64,000 nucleotides of DNA, taken from positions 62,001 through 126,000 of the forward strand of contig NZ_JANIET010000001.1 in assembly GCF_024506435.1 (NCBI RefSeq), in the 5' to 3' direction. A program made the translations under genes and the position numbers. Positions 28,405 through 37,158 of the stretch are shown piece after piece. The notes beneath the pieces are model-generated. The model had not been told where the DNA came from and made no database searches. It saw only the letters and a list, made by a program, of their open reading frames with translations. The stretch is from Pantoea trifolii. Lineage in GTDB: Bacteria > Pseudomonadota > Gammaproteobacteria > Enterobacterales > Enterobacteriaceae. How positions within the stretch are numbered: position 1 is the first letter of the stretch; each line of letters opens with the position of its first letter.

Positions 28405-29447
28405 TAGCCGCGCTCCTCGGTGATGAAACTGCCGTTTAGGCTCGCCATATCGCTGACGCCGCACCAATGGCTGATCGCGGTGATTTCATTGATCCAGCCG
28501 GACAGCAGATCGAACACCGCGCTTTCGCCATCCGCCACTAACGCACTGATGATCGGTCGCACGCTGAGCGACAGCGACGCGCCGAGGCAGCGCGCCACCA
28601 CCGCATCGCTGCCGCAGCGCACGCCGCCATCCAGCAGCAGCGGCAGCCGGGTCACCGCCTGCAAATCGGGCAGCTGATCGACCGGCGTGGCCCAGCGCGC
28701 GCTCTGACGCAGGCCAATGTTCGAGGCGATCAGTCCACTGACGCCGTGCTGCGCGGCCTGCGCCGCATCGTCATGATGCAAAATACCTTTCAGCCACAGC
28801 GGAATATGATGATCGGCGCAGTGCGCCGCCACCTCGTCAATGTCCTGCCAGCGCCACACCGGAAAAGCCGGCAGCGGTGTAACGCCCGGCTGTGTGCCGC
28901 CGATGGTGTGCCAGCCGCGCTGTTTTAACGCATCGCCAATCGAGAAGCCGCCGGGCTGTAATCCCGCCACCGGATGTACCGGTGCCAGCACCGTTAGCAC
29001 GATATTTTTAAATCCGGCCTGTGCAGCCTGATCGATTAACCCTTTAATGCGGCCGACATCGCCCGCCGCACGCAGTTGCAGCCAGCAGCGATCGTACTCC
29101 GCACCAATCTGCTCCAGTGGCGTGACGGTCTCTTCGGAGATCACCAGCGGAAGCTGCAGACGTTTACAGGCGCGCGCAATCGGCAACACACCTTCTTCAT
29201 GGAAAATACGGTCACCGGCAAAGGCGCCGACGCCAATCGGCGCGGACCAGTTTTGCTGCAGCAGTGAAATCTGCGTTTCGATGCTTTCATTGCCCTGCAG
29301 CACGCGCGGTAACAGACGAAAGCGGCGCAGCGCCTGCTGATTGGCATCGGGTTCGTTACCCAGCGCATCGGCCGGTTGGCCCTGCATATAACGGAATAGC
29401 GCATCGCCGAGGCGTTCGCGTGCCGTGAGTTCAAAGCGCATTGGCAT
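28404..29447 (-). CDS. FMN-dependent hydroxyacid-oxidase-fold protein with altered active site
   Basis: A 347-residue protein of the lactate/glycolate oxidase TIM-barrel family (LPRVLQGN, then PLWLKGIL, then a DGGVRCGSDAVVA phosphate-binding segment). Aligned by spacing to flavocytochrome b2, Lys349 and Arg376 equivalents are kept (Lys220, Arg247), but Tyr254, Asp282 and His373 equivalents are Arg126, Leu154 and Ile244. The usual SNHGGRQ reads SNIGLRQ. Spacings between these positions are identical to the family (28, 66-67, 24 and 3 residues). FMN binding is plausible but classic alpha-hydroxyacid oxidation is not. Start 29447 has GGAGG 6 bases upstream and overlaps the transporter gene by 17 bases. 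Confidence 0.8.
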   Translation of the reverse strand: MPMRFELTARERLGDALFRYMQGQPADALGNEPDANQQALRRFRLLPRVLQGNESIETQISLLQQNWSAPIGVGAFAGDRIFHEEGVLPIARACKRLQLPLVISEETVTPLEQIGAEYDRCWLQLRAAGDVGRIKGLIDQAAQAGFKNIVLTVLAPVHPVAGLQPGGFSIGDALKQRGWHTIGGTQPGVTPLPAFPVWRWQDIDEVAAHCADHHIPLWLKGILHHDDAAQAAQHGVSGLIASNIGLRQSARWATPVDQLPDLQAVTRLPLLLDGGVRCGSDAVVARCLGASLSLSVRPIISALVADGESAVFDLLSGWINEITAISHWCGVSDMASLNGSFITEERG

Positions 29448-30960
29448 GTTGCGCCTCCGCAGCATTTTCATGTTCCAGGAAGGTGGCAAACGCTGGCGTT
29501 TGCGGATTTTGCAGAATCGTCGGCGGGCCTTCTTCAATCAGCGCGCCGTTCTGCAGGAACACCACGCGATCGGCAACGCCCGCCGCAAACGCGATGTCGT
29601 GGGTGCTGATGATCATGGTGATGCCGGTTTGTGCCAGGCTGCGCATGGTATGGTTCACTTCGCGTACCAGCTCCGGATCGAGCGCGGAAGTCGGCTCATC
29701 AAACAGCAGGATTTGCGGTTCTGCCGCCAGCGCGCGCGCAATGCCGACGCGCTGCTTCTGTCCGCCAGAAAGTTCATGCGGCAGCGAGGCGGCGAAATCA
29801 CCGAGTCCTACCATTTTCAACGCGCGCATCGCTTTGCCGCGCGCGATTTCCGGCTGTGCGCCCTGCACGCGCAGCAGAATGCTCATCACGTTTTCCAGCG
29901 CTGTGAGGTGATCGAACAACGCGAAGTGCTGGAACACGATGCCAATGCCTGATTTGGCGCGGTTCACCGGCAGATGACGCTGCGCCAGCGCGCGACCATT
30001 TTCGTCGCTGCCCATAAAGTGGCCTTCGGTTTGAATGGTGCCGCTGCTGCGTGGCGTCAGCGCCAGAATCGATTTCAGCAGTGTACTTTTGCCCGAACCA
30101 GAGCGACCGAGCAGCACCACCACTTCGCCGCGACGTACGGTTAACGACAGCGATTTCAGCACCGCTTTACCGGCGTACTCGACGCTCAGCTGATCCACTT
30201 CCAGCACCGGCGCGGCAGTTTGTGTATCCCAGCGTCGTTTTGGTAGCTGCATCGGCATCACTTCCGCTTCCGGCGGCAGTTTCGCCAGCCGTGCGCGTGC
30301 CCGACGTGCACGTTCATCAAGGTTGTAGAACTTCTCCAGCCACCACTGCCCGCCCGCCAGCAGCGTGGAAAGAATCAGGTAGATGCCGCCCGAGGCGACC
30401 AGCACCGGAATAAACAGGAAGTTTTGCGACACAATCGCCTGGCCGCGCATCGTCAACTCATTGACGCCCACCACCGAAGCCAGCGAGGTCGATTTCAGCA
30501 GCCCAACAGTTTCATTGCCCATGGTGGGCAGAATGGCGCGCAGCGCCTGCGGAATCACCACGTGAATCATCTCTTTACTGCGTGAGTAACCGAATGCCTG
30601 CGCTGCTATGCTTTGGTCGCGATCGGTCGCCATAATGCCGCCGCGAATGATTTCGGCGCAGAAGGCGGTTTCGTTGATCATCAGGGCGACAAGGGCGCTG
30701 GTGAACGGGCTCAAACGCAGGCCAAATTCCGGCAGCACGTTGTACAGCAGAATCAGCTGCAGCAGCACCGGCGTGCCGCGCAGCGTATAGATGTAGATTT
30801 TCACCGGCACGCGAATAAACCCGTGCTTTGAGCTGCTGGCTAACGCCAGGAAAAAGCCAATCAAAATGCCGCCCGCCAGCGCGCCAACCAACAGCTGCAC
30901 CGCGATAACAGCGCCTTCCCACAAGTAGGGGAAAGTCAGGTACTTAAGAAAATCATCCAA
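29431..30960 (-). CDS. Amino-acid ABC transporter, permease fused to ATPase
   Basis: A 509-residue fusion. The N-terminal 215 residues are a polar-amino-acid permease (HisM/GlnP type, with the EAA-loop region SKEMIHVVIPQALRAILPTMGNE). Residues about 250-495 are a GlnQ-like ATPase: Walker A GRSGSGKST, signature LSGGQKQR, Walker B ILLFDEPTSAL and switch His in ISTHD. Separate proteins are more common, but such fusions are a known subtype. With the receptor encoded just upstream it should import an amino-acid-like compound. It follows the receptor gene by 55 bases and overlaps the FMN gene. Confidence 0.9.
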   Translation of the reverse strand: MDDFLKYLTFPYLWEGAVIAVQLLVGALAGGILIGFFLALASSSKHGFIRVPVKIYIYTLRGTPVLLQLILLYNVLPEFGLRLSPFTSALVALMINETAFCAEIIRGGIMATDRDQSIAAQAFGYSRSKEMIHVVIPQALRAILPTMGNETVGLLKSTSLASVVGVNELTMRGQAIVSQNFLFIPVLVASGGIYLILSTLLAGGQWWLEKFYNLDERARRARARLAKLPPEAEVMPMQLPKRRWDTQTAAPVLEVDQLSVEYAGKAVLKSLSLTVRRGEVVVLLGRSGSGKSTLLKSILALTPRSSGTIQTEGHFMGSDENGRALAQRHLPVNRAKSGIGIVFQHFALFDHLTALENVMSILLRVQGAQPEIARGKAMRALKMVGLGDFAASLPHELSGGQKQRVGIARALAAEPQILLFDEPTSALDPELVREVNHTMRSLAQTGITMIISTHDIAFAAGVADRVVFLQNGALIEEGPPTILQNPQTPAFATFLEHENAAEAQHANAL

Positions 30961-31015
30961 GGCGTTATCCTCCTCAACGCCTCGGTTTAGTCACCGAGGC
31001 GGCTGAGTTTATGCA

Positions 31016-31912
31016 TTAACCACGCGCAACCACCGGACGTTCGGCAGCACTGCCCTGGCCCCAGTAATCCAGCAGTTTTTTCTGTGCGCCGCTCTCCTGA
31101 ATCACCTTCATCGCGTCCAGCACCGCTGCGCGCAGCGTGGCGTTGTCTTTGGCGATCGGGAAGCCAACCATGATCGGCAGATCCACGGTGAAGCCGCTTT
31201 GCAGTGATTTGTCCGCTTTGGCGATGGCAATGGCTGAACCGGCTTCGGTCAGGTACACGTCCGCGCGACCGCTTTTCACCGCCTGAATGCTGTTGTCGGT
31301 GTTCTGCACCATCAGCATGCTCACTTCTGGCTTACCGGCGGCGCTGCATTTGGCGCTTTGCTCCGGTACCAGTTTGTTGGCTTCGTAGGAACCCGCTGCG
31401 GCGGCGACGGTTTTGCCGCACAGATCATCAACGCTGTTGATTTTCTTCGGGTTGCCTTGCGCCAGCACCGAGCCGTCTTGCACCTGCATTGAGGCGACGA
31501 AGGCGATCTGCTTCATGCGCTCTTCGGTGACGTAAAGCATCGGGCCGATATCCGCGCGTCCGCTGGAGATTGAGGTGAGCAGCACGTTGAACGAGCCGCT
31601 TTGGTAACTGTGTTTCGCGCCAAGGCAGCTGCTGATGCGCTCGAACAGCGAAGGATCGAGACCTTCAATGATGCTGGGATCTTTTTTCGATGGCGCTTCA
31701 AAGCCTTTGGTGTAGCCGCCAAGGCCAACCACCAGATCTTTGCCTTTCAGCGACGGATATTTAGTTTGCAGTGTTTTGCACTGCGCCATCGCCGCGAAGT
31801 CGCTGGCGGTAGGCGTGATGGGATCGGTGCTGGCTGCGTGGGCGCTGGAGAGGCCCGCCAGTAAGCTGCCGCTGAGACCAGAGATTAACAAAGCAGTGCG
31901 TGCAAATTTCAT
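31016..31912 (-). CDS. Periplasmic amino-acid-type binding protein
   Basis: A 298-residue SBP_bac_3-type receptor. The signal peptide MKFARTALLISGLSG onwards is cleaved near AHA (about residue 27) before ASTDPI. The ligand domain has KGKDLVVGLGGYTKGFEAPS, GRADIGPMLYVTEERMKQI and KSGRADVYLTEAGSA, the two-lobe pattern of polar-amino-acid receptors. ATG 31912 is chosen because the signal peptide begins there and AAGG(TTC) precedes it; the longer frame runs through the REP element. It pairs with the permease-ATPase fusion downstream. A 200-base REP-containing gap separates it from the dehydrogenase gene. Confidence 0.9.
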   Translation of the reverse strand: MKFARTALLISGLSGSLLAGLSSAHAASTDPITPTASDFAAMAQCKTLQTKYPSLKGKDLVVGLGGYTKGFEAPSKKDPSIIEGLDPSLFERISSCLGAKHSYQSGSFNVLLTSISSGRADIGPMLYVTEERMKQIAFVASMQVQDGSVLAQGNPKKINSVDDLCGKTVAAAAGSYEANKLVPEQSAKCSAAGKPEVSMLMVQNTDNSIQAVKSGRADVYLTEAGSAIAIAKADKSLQSGFTVDLPIMVGFPIAKDNATLRAAVLDAMKVIQESGAQKKLLDYWGQGSAAERPVVARG

Positions 31913-31995
31913 AATAAGGTTCCCCTGATGCTGGTGAATGAGAAAGCGATGACCTTGTGATTTATGAACGTCTTTGGTATTTGGGTGCTGCTTGT

Positions 31996-32100
31996 CCCTC
32001 ACCCCAGCCCTCTCCCGCAAGCGGGAGAGGGCGCCGATAGTGCGGGCTGGAAATCTATTCATCCCCTCTCCCATTTATGGGAGAGGGTTAGGGTGAGGGG
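31996..32100. repeat. REP/BIME-like composite inverted repeat, second copy
   Basis: Same organisation as at 21982-22073: a CCCTCTCCC/GGGAGAGGG hairpin at 32009-32031 and an opposite one at 32064-32087, with CCCTCACCC-type flanks outside. It sits within the catabolic operon, between the dehydrogenase and the receptor gene, where such elements often set differential mRNA levels. Confidence 0.85.
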
Positions 32101-32112
32101 AAAAGCGCACCC

Positions 32113-33084
32113 TTAATAACCTCGTGCCGGATCAACCTGATTACGCAGCGGTTGCCCGTGGCGGAAACGTGCCAGGTTATCGATAAACACCTCAAGGCAT
32201 CCGGCGAGGTAGGCGCTGTGATCGTCAAGGCTGCAGTGCGGCGTCATCACTACGCCGGGCGTGTGCCACAGCGGGTCGTCGGCGGGTAACGGCTCTTGCG
32301 GATAGACATCCAGCACCGCGCCAGCCAGTTCGCCCGCGTTGAGTTTTTCGCGCATCGCGCTGTAATCAAACACATCGGCGCGGCCAACAATCACGATGCC
32401 CGCGCGTACGGGCAGCAGATCGAAGCGGCGGCGATCGAACAGGTTGTGGGTTTGTGGCGTCAGCGGCAGCGTCGACACCACCACATCCACCTGCGGCAGC
32501 ACATCGTCTAGCGCGTCAATGCGGATGCAGCGCGCCACGTTGGCATCACACTGGCCGCTGCGCGTCACGCCAATCACGCGATAGCCTTGTGCCGTCAGCA
32601 GTTTTGCCGCTGCGGCGCCAATGCCGCCAACGCCCAGCAGCAGCACGGTTTTGCCGCGTGCGCAGCCGCCAAAGGTCGGACGCCACACACGCTGCGCCTG
32701 ATCCTGCAGAAAACCGGGAATGCCGAAGTTGAACATCAGCGCCGCCATCAAAATGAATTCGGCACCTTTATCGCCGTGCACGCCAGAGGCATTGGTGAGC
32801 GTCACGCCCGGCGGCCAGTGCGCCAGCCACTGCTCAACGCCCGCCGACATCACCTGCACCCAGCTCAAGCGCGGCGTGCTGAACTGATCGAGCGCTAGCT
32901 TGCGGCCGCTCCACAGAATGTCGCAGCGGGCGAGGAAGTCGGCAGTGTGTGCCGCATCGCTGTTTTCGCTCAGCGTAAAGTGGCCGCGCAACGGCGGATG
33001 CGCGTCGAGCTGCAGTTGCAGCTGCTCGACGGAGAGATGGAGTGCGCGCGGCGCGCTGGCGTCGTTCTCGATATGAATATGCAT
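32113..33084 (-). CDS. D-isomer-specific 2-hydroxyacid dehydrogenase
   Basis: A 323-residue NAD(P)-dependent dehydrogenase. The Rossmann motif GVGGIGAAAAKLL (near residue 150) and the three catalytic residues are present: Arg in VGRADVFD, Glu in LDVYPQEPLP and His in MTPHCSLDD. It would interconvert a 2-oxoacid and a D-2-hydroxyacid in the cytoplasm. It is the second gene of the operon; its ATG overlaps the ridA stop by one base (TGATG). Paired with RidA it could deal with the 2-oxoacid released from an imine intermediate (inference). Confidence 0.87.
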   Translation of the reverse strand: MHIHIENDASAPRALHLSVEQLQLQLDAHPPLRGHFTLSENSDAAHTADFLARCDILWSGRKLALDQFSTPRLSWVQVMSAGVEQWLAHWPPGVTLTNASGVHGDKGAEFILMAALMFNFGIPGFLQDQAQRVWRPTFGGCARGKTVLLLGVGGIGAAAAKLLTAQGYRVIGVTRSGQCDANVARCIRIDALDDVLPQVDVVVSTLPLTPQTHNLFDRRRFDLLPVRAGIVIVGRADVFDYSAMREKLNAGELAGAVLDVYPQEPLPADDPLWHTPGVVMTPHCSLDDHSAYLAGCLEVFIDNLARFRHGQPLRNQVDPARGY

Positions 33085-33476
33085 CAGCGCATCGCCGTCA
33101 CTTCCATCTCGACCAATAGGTCAGGATGGTTGAGTTGAATGCCGACGGTGGCGCGCGCCGGGAAAGGGAACTGGAAGAATTCACTGTAAGCGGCGTTCAT
33201 CGCGCTGAAGGTGCTGAGATCGGTCAGGTAAATAGTGACGCGAACGACGTTGTCGAAGGTCATGTTCGCTTCGCTCAACAGGTCGCCGACGTTTTTCAGC
33301 ACCTGACGCGTCTGGCTGGCGATGTCGTAGCCCATCATCTCGCCGCTGTAGGGATCAATCGCCACCTGGCCGGAAATAAACAGCATCGGTTCGTGCAGCA
33401 CGGCGGCAGAGAGCGGCGCAGGCCCCATTGGGCGGTCGCTGGCGATCATTCCGGGATAACTCAACGCAATCTTCAT
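33084..33476 (-). CDS. RidA-family enamine/imine deaminase
   Basis: A 130-residue YjgF/YER057c/UK114-family protein. The substrate-carboxylate-binding Arg lies in FPARATVG (near residue 107) and the Glu of the family in VEMEVTA near the C terminus. The central LKNVGDLLSEANMTFDNVVRVTIYLTD is typical. RidA proteins hydrolyse reactive 2-aminoacrylate-type imines to 2-oxoacids plus ammonia; members in catabolic operons have specialised substrates. First gene of the operon, with two strong palindromes upstream. Its presence suggests that an imine or enamine arises in the pathway. Confidence 0.9.
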   Translation of the reverse strand: MKIALSYPGMIASDRPMGPAPLSAAVLHEPMLFISGQVAIDPYSGEMMGYDIASQTRQVLKNVGDLLSEANMTFDNVVRVTIYLTDLSTFSAMNAAYSEFFQFPFPARATVGIQLNHPDLLVEMEVTAMR

Positions 33477-33511
33477 GGTGAAATCTCAGGCAAAACTGTT
33501 TCACCGCAATT

Positions 33512-33529
33512 TCGTATACGATTATACGA
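33512..33529. promoter_or_regulatory. Proximal GntR-type operator
   Basis: TCGTATACGATTATACGA: a perfect 10-bp palindrome TCGTATACGA followed directly by a third half-site. It lies 36-53 bases upstream of ridA, where it could overlap the promoter. Binding by the GntR protein encoded at 25329-26090 is inferred from family site shape. Confidence 0.65.
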
Positions 33530-33667
33530 GTGTCAATGTGCGATTTTTAACCATCGGGTCAAAAAGGTGATGTGCGTCACGTAATAGGATTTGCTGATAT
33601 ATCTATCAATATTATGAAATTTAAGGTTTTAATTAGGTTGTTGTTGAGATAAATGGTGATGAATGTG

Positions 33668-33681
33668 AATCGTATACGATT
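33668..33681. promoter_or_regulatory. Distal GntR-type operator
   Basis: AATCGTATACGATT is a perfect 14-bp palindrome with the same TCGTATACGA core as the proximal site, midway between ridA and glyQ. Confidence 0.65.
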
Positions 33682-33823
33682 TTCTTATTGTTCTGTTTTT
33701 GCCGGCTGAAGCCTGCTGCAATCACCTGGCCGCTGGCCTGGATTTCCGGCTGCACAATCCGCGGTCAAAGGGTATACTGGCGCACTCTTTTTTTAACCGA
33801 TCCGTATCGCGTGCGAATTCAAC

Positions 33824-34735
33824 ATGCAAAAGTTTGATACCAAGACCTTTCAGGGCCTGATCCTGACCTTGCAGGATTACTGGGCGCGTCAAGGCTGCAC
33901 CATTGTCCAACCGTTGGACATGGAAGTGGGCGCCGGCACCTCACACCCGATGACTTGCCTGCGTGCCTTAGGCCCAGAGCCGATGGCGACTGCTTACGTG
34001 CAGCCATCTCGTCGTCCGACCGATGGACGTTACGGTGAAAACCCGAACCGTTTACAGCACTATTACCAGTTCCAGGTAGTGATTAAGCCTAACCCGGACA
34101 ACCTTCAGGAGCTGTACCTTGGGTCGCTGAAAGAGCTGGGTATGGATCCCACCATCCACGACATTCGCTTTGTCGAAGACAACTGGGAAAACCCAACGCT
34201 CGGTGCGTGGGGACTCGGTTGGGAAGTGTGGCTGAACGGCATGGAAGTGACGCAGTTCACTTACTTCCAGCAGGTTGGTGGCCTGGAGTGCAAGCCGGTA
34301 ACCGGCGAGATCACCTACGGCTTAGAGCGCCTGGCGATGTACATTCAGGGCGTAGACAGCGTTTACGATCTGGTGTGGAGCGACGGTCCGTTCGGCAAAA
34401 CCACCTACGGCGAAGTGTTCCATCAGAACGAAGTGGAGCAGTCGACCTACAACTTCGAATACGCTGACGTTGACTTCCTTTTCACCTGCTTCGAGCAGTA
34501 TGAGAAAGAAGCGCAGCAACTGCTGGCGCTGGAAAAACCGCTGCCGCTGCCGGCTTACGAGCGCATTCTGAAAGCGGCGCACAGTTTTAACCTGCTGGAC
34601 GCCCGCAAAGCGATTTCGGTTACCGAACGCCAGCGCTATATCCTGCGTATCCGCACCCTGACGAAAGCCGTGGCGGAAGCCTATTATGCGTCCCGTGAGG
34701 CGCTTGGCTTCCCGATGTGCAATAAAAACAAGTAA
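33824..34735 (+). CDS. glyQ: Glycyl-tRNA synthetase alpha subunit
   Basis: A 303-residue catalytic subunit of the alpha2-beta2 glycyl-tRNA synthetase, as in E. coli (303). It forms glycyl-adenylate and holds the class II core. Nearly every segment matches the family: [22 protein letters not shown] at the start, the motif with [31 protein letters not shown], and [23 protein letters not shown]. It lies 9 bases before glyS with which it is co-transcribed. The chromosomal context here (wecH on the left) matches E. coli apart from the inserted catabolic operon. Confidence 0.98.
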   Translation: MQKFDTKTFQGLILTLQDYWARQGCTIVQPLDMEVGAGTSHPMTCLRALGPEPMATAYVQPSRRPTDGRYGENPNRLQHYYQFQVVIKPNPDNLQELYLGSLKELGMDPTIHDIRFVEDNWENPTLGAWGLGWEVWLNGMEVTQFTYFQQVGGLECKPVTGEITYGLERLAMYIQGVDSVYDLVWSDGPFGKTTYGEVFHQNEVEQSTYNFEYADVDFLFTCFEQYEKEAQQLLALEKPLPLPAYERILKAAHSFNLLDARKAISVTERQRYILRIRTLTKAVAEAYYASREALGFPMCNKNK

Positions 34736-34744
34736 GAGGCAGCC

Positions 34745-36814
34745 ATGACCGATAAAACTTTCCTGGTGGAAATTGGCACCGAAGAGTTGCCTCCGAAAGC
34801 GCTGCGCAGCCTGGCAGAAGCCTTTGCTGCGCACTTCACCGCTGAACTCGATAGCGCCGGTCTGGCGCACGGCGAAGTGAGCTGGTTTGCTGCGCCGCGT
34901 CGTCTGGCGCTGAAAGTGGCCCAGCTGGCTGCCGCGCAGCCCGATCGCGAAGTGGAGAAACGTGGCCCGGCTATTGCCGCTGCGTTTGATGCCGATGGCA
35001 ACGCCACCAAAGCGGCCGAAGGTTGGGCGCGTGGTAACGGCATCACCGTGGCGCAGGCGGAACGTCTGAGCACGGACAAAGGTGAATGGCTGGTGCATCG
35101 CGCCGCCATCACCGGCGAAAGCGCGCAGGCGCTGCTGCCAGCGATGGTTGCTACCGCGCTGAGTAAGCTGCCGATTCCTAAGCTGATGCGCTGGGGCGCG
35201 AGCGACGTGCAGTTTGTGCGTCCGGTGCACACCGTTACGCTGCTGCTGGGTGACGAGCTGATCCCCGCGAAGATTCTGGGCACTCAGTCCGATCGCGTGA
35301 TTCGCGGCCATCGCTTTATGGGCGAGCCTGAATTCACCATCGACAACGCCGATCAGTATCCGCAGCTGCTGCTGGAACGCGGCAAAGTGGTGGCGGATTA
35401 CGCGGCGCGTAAAGCCAAAATCAAAGCAGACGCGGAAGCAGCGGCCCAGAAGATTGGCGGCATCGCCGATCTGAGCGAAAGCCTGCTGGAAGAAGTGACC
35501 TCGCTGGTGGAATGGCCGGTGGTATTGACGGCGAAATTCGAAGAGAAGTTCCTCGCGGTGCCGGCTGAAGCGCTGGTTTACACCATGAAAGGTGACCAGA
35601 AGTACTTCCCGGTGTACGACGCGGCGGGCAAGCTGCTGCCGAATTTCATCTTCGTCACCAACATTGAATCCAAAGATCCTCAGCAGATTATTTCCGGTAA
35701 TGAGAAGGTGGTGCGCCCGCGTCTGGCGGACGCCGAGTTCTTCTTCAACACCGACCGCAAAAAGCGTCTGGAAGATAATCTGCCGCGTCTGGAAACCGTA
35801 CTGTTCCAGAAAGAGCTGGGTACGCTGCGTGACAAAACCGATCGCATTCAGGCGCTGGCTGGCTGGATTGCCGCGCAGATTGGTGCTGATGTGAATCACG
35901 CTACCCGCGCCGGTTTACTGTCAAAATGTGACCTGATGACCAACATGGTGTTCGAGTTCACCGACACGCAGGGCGTGATGGGCATGCACTACGCGCGCCA
36001 CGATGGCGAAGCGGAAGATGTGGCTGTGGCGCTGAACGAGCAGTATCAGCCGCGCTTTGCCGGTGACGATCTGCCGTCAAATCCTGTGGCCTGTGCCGTC
36101 GCGATTGCCGACAAGATGGACACCCTGGCGGGTATCTTTGGCATCGGTCAGCATCCGAAAGGCGACAAAGATCCGTTCGCACTGCGCCGTGCCGCGCTGG
36201 GCGTGCTGCGCATCATCGTTGAGAAAAACCTGCCGCTCGATCTGCAAACGCTGACCGAAGAAGCGGTGCGCCTTTACGGCAGCAAGCTGAGCAACGGCAA
36301 AGTGGTCGATGAAGTGATCGACTTTATGCTGGGCCGTTTCCGTACCTGGTATCAGGAAGAGGGCCACAGCGTTGACACCATTCAGGCGGTGCTGGCACGT
36401 CGTCCAACCCGTCCGGCTGATTTCGATGCGCGCATGAAGGCGGTTTCGCACTTCCGCACGCTGGAAGCGGCCGCGACATTGGCCGCCGCCAACAAACGTG
36501 TGTCGAACATCCTGGCGAAATCGACTGAAACCCTGAATGACAGCGTGCAGGCTTCCCTGCTGAAAGAGAACGAAGAGATCCAACTGGCGACTTTCGTGAC
36601 CGCGCTGGGCGATAAGCTGCAGCCGTACTTTGCAGAAGGTCGCTATCAGGATGCGCTGGTTGAGCTGGCGCAGCTGCGTGAAGCGGTGGATAACTTCTTC
36701 GATAAAGTGATGGTGAACGCTGATGATCAGGCGGTGCGTATTAACCGTCTGACGCTGTTGGCACAGCTGCGCCAGCTGTTCCTGCAGGTGGCGGATATTT
36801 CGCTGCTGCAGTAG
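34745..36814 (+). CDS. glyS: Glycyl-tRNA synthetase beta subunit
   Basis: A 689-residue beta subunit (E. coli 689), responsible for tRNA-Gly recognition. It starts [24 protein letters not shown] conserved HD-like region ([20 protein letters not shown]) lies near 410-470 and a C-terminal tRNA-binding domain follows ([22 protein letters not shown]). A repeat copy and a strong terminator follow the stop. AAGAGGC upstream is its ribosome site. With GlyQ it supplies Gly-tRNA for translation. Confidence 0.98.
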   Translation: MTDKTFLVEIGTEELPPKALRSLAEAFAAHFTAELDSAGLAHGEVSWFAAPRRLALKVAQLAAAQPDREVEKRGPAIAAAFDADGNATKAAEGWARGNGITVAQAERLSTDKGEWLVHRAAITGESAQALLPAMVATALSKLPIPKLMRWGASDVQFVRPVHTVTLLLGDELIPAKILGTQSDRVIRGHRFMGEPEFTIDNADQYPQLLLERGKVVADYAARKAKIKADAEAAAQKIGGIADLSESLLEEVTSLVEWPVVLTAKFEEKFLAVPAEALVYTMKGDQKYFPVYDAAGKLLPNFIFVTNIESKDPQQIISGNEKVVRPRLADAEFFFNTDRKKRLEDNLPRLETVLFQKELGTLRDKTDRIQALAGWIAAQIGADVNHATRAGLLSKCDLMTNMVFEFTDTQGVMGMHYARHDGEAEDVAVALNEQYQPRFAGDDLPSNPVACAVAIADKMDTLAGIFGIGQHPKGDKDPFALRRAALGVLRIIVEKNLPLDLQTLTEEAVRLYGSKLSNGKVVDEVIDFMLGRFRTWYQEEGHSVDTIQAVLARRPTRPADFDARMKAVSHFRTLEAAATLAAANKRVSNILAKSTETLNDSVQASLLKENEEIQLATFVTALGDKLQPYFAEGRYQDALVELAQLREAVDNFFDKVMVNADDQAVRINRLTLLAQLRQLFLQVADISLLQ

Positions 36815-36821
36815 TTTACCT

Positions 36822-36845
36822 GGTCGCCATAAATGGCGGCCCTGC
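36822..36845. repeat. Palindromic intergenic repeat, copy 4
   Basis: GGTCGCCAT, AA, ATGGCGGCCCTGC: reverse-orientation member with changes in the right arm, immediately after the glyS stop and just before its terminator. Confidence 0.75.
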
Positions 36846-36847
36846 GA

Positions 36848-36877
36848 AAAAAGGGGACGAGAAATCGTCCCCTTTTT
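36848..36877. terminator. Strong bidirectional terminator after glyS
   Basis: Arms AAAAAGGGGACGA and TCGTCCCCTTTTT (36848-36860 and 36865-36877) around a GAAA tetraloop. A-run before and T-run after make it usable on both strands: for glyS on plus and for the parDE remnant on minus. Confidence 0.93.
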
Positions 36878-36881
36878 GTTT

Positions 36882-37158
36882 TCAAAACTCGGCGCTAACG
36901 TCCTGCGAGTGGTGCAAGATACGCCCGATGAAGATTTCATCCACTTCAGCGCGATAGATTACAATATGCTTAATAAATCTGCTTACCTAAATCCGGTCGT
37001 TTGCGGCCTAAATCAAACATGGCGAGTTTGTCGAAGAGCTGAGTGAATCTGGCGCTATAGTCATCAGCTAACTGCTCTCCATAATTCCAGTAGCCATAAA
37101 TCCAGATCTTCATCAGATCTGCATCAGCTTCCGGTTTAATCGTGATGGTCCTTTTCAT
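36882..37158 (-). pseudogene. ParE-family toxin, frameshifted
   Basis: The first 62 residues (from ATG 37158) read as a RelE/ParE toxin: TITIKPEADADLMKIWIYGYWNYGE, then FDKLAMFDLGRKRPDLGKQ. The frame then stops at TAA (36970). In the next frame the missing C-terminal half follows at once: FIKHIVIYRAEVDEIFIG then RILHHSQDVSAEF, ending with TGA at 36882-36884. ParE toxins need this C-terminal strand region, so the protein is most likely inactive unless frameshifting restores it or the base call is wrong. The start overlaps the antitoxin gene by 23 bases, as usual in parDE operons. Confidence 0.82.

Larger units (their letters stand above)
33477..33823. promoter_or_regulatory. ridA/glyQ divergent promoter region
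   Basis: 347 bases without a gene. The half near ridA holds TCGTATACGA plus an extra half-site TTATACGA (together 33512-33529), 36 bases before the ridA start, and a second palindrome AATCGTATACGATT at 33668-33681. The glyQ half has a T-rich run (33787-33794) before the glyQ leader. The two palindromes lie 153 bases apart (centre to centre about 158), allowing looping by a GntR/FCD dimer pair. Confidence 0.7.

Noticed and set aside
31913..32074. Longer start for the amino-acid receptor
   Set aside because: The extension runs across the REP element and would bury the signal peptide at residue 55.
34322..35899. 525-codon open frame on the minus strand opposite glyQ and glyS
   Set aside because: It is the antisense shadow of two strongly conserved synthetase genes, has a composition typical of reversed coding DNA (His, Arg, Gln-rich) and no ribosome site or domain.
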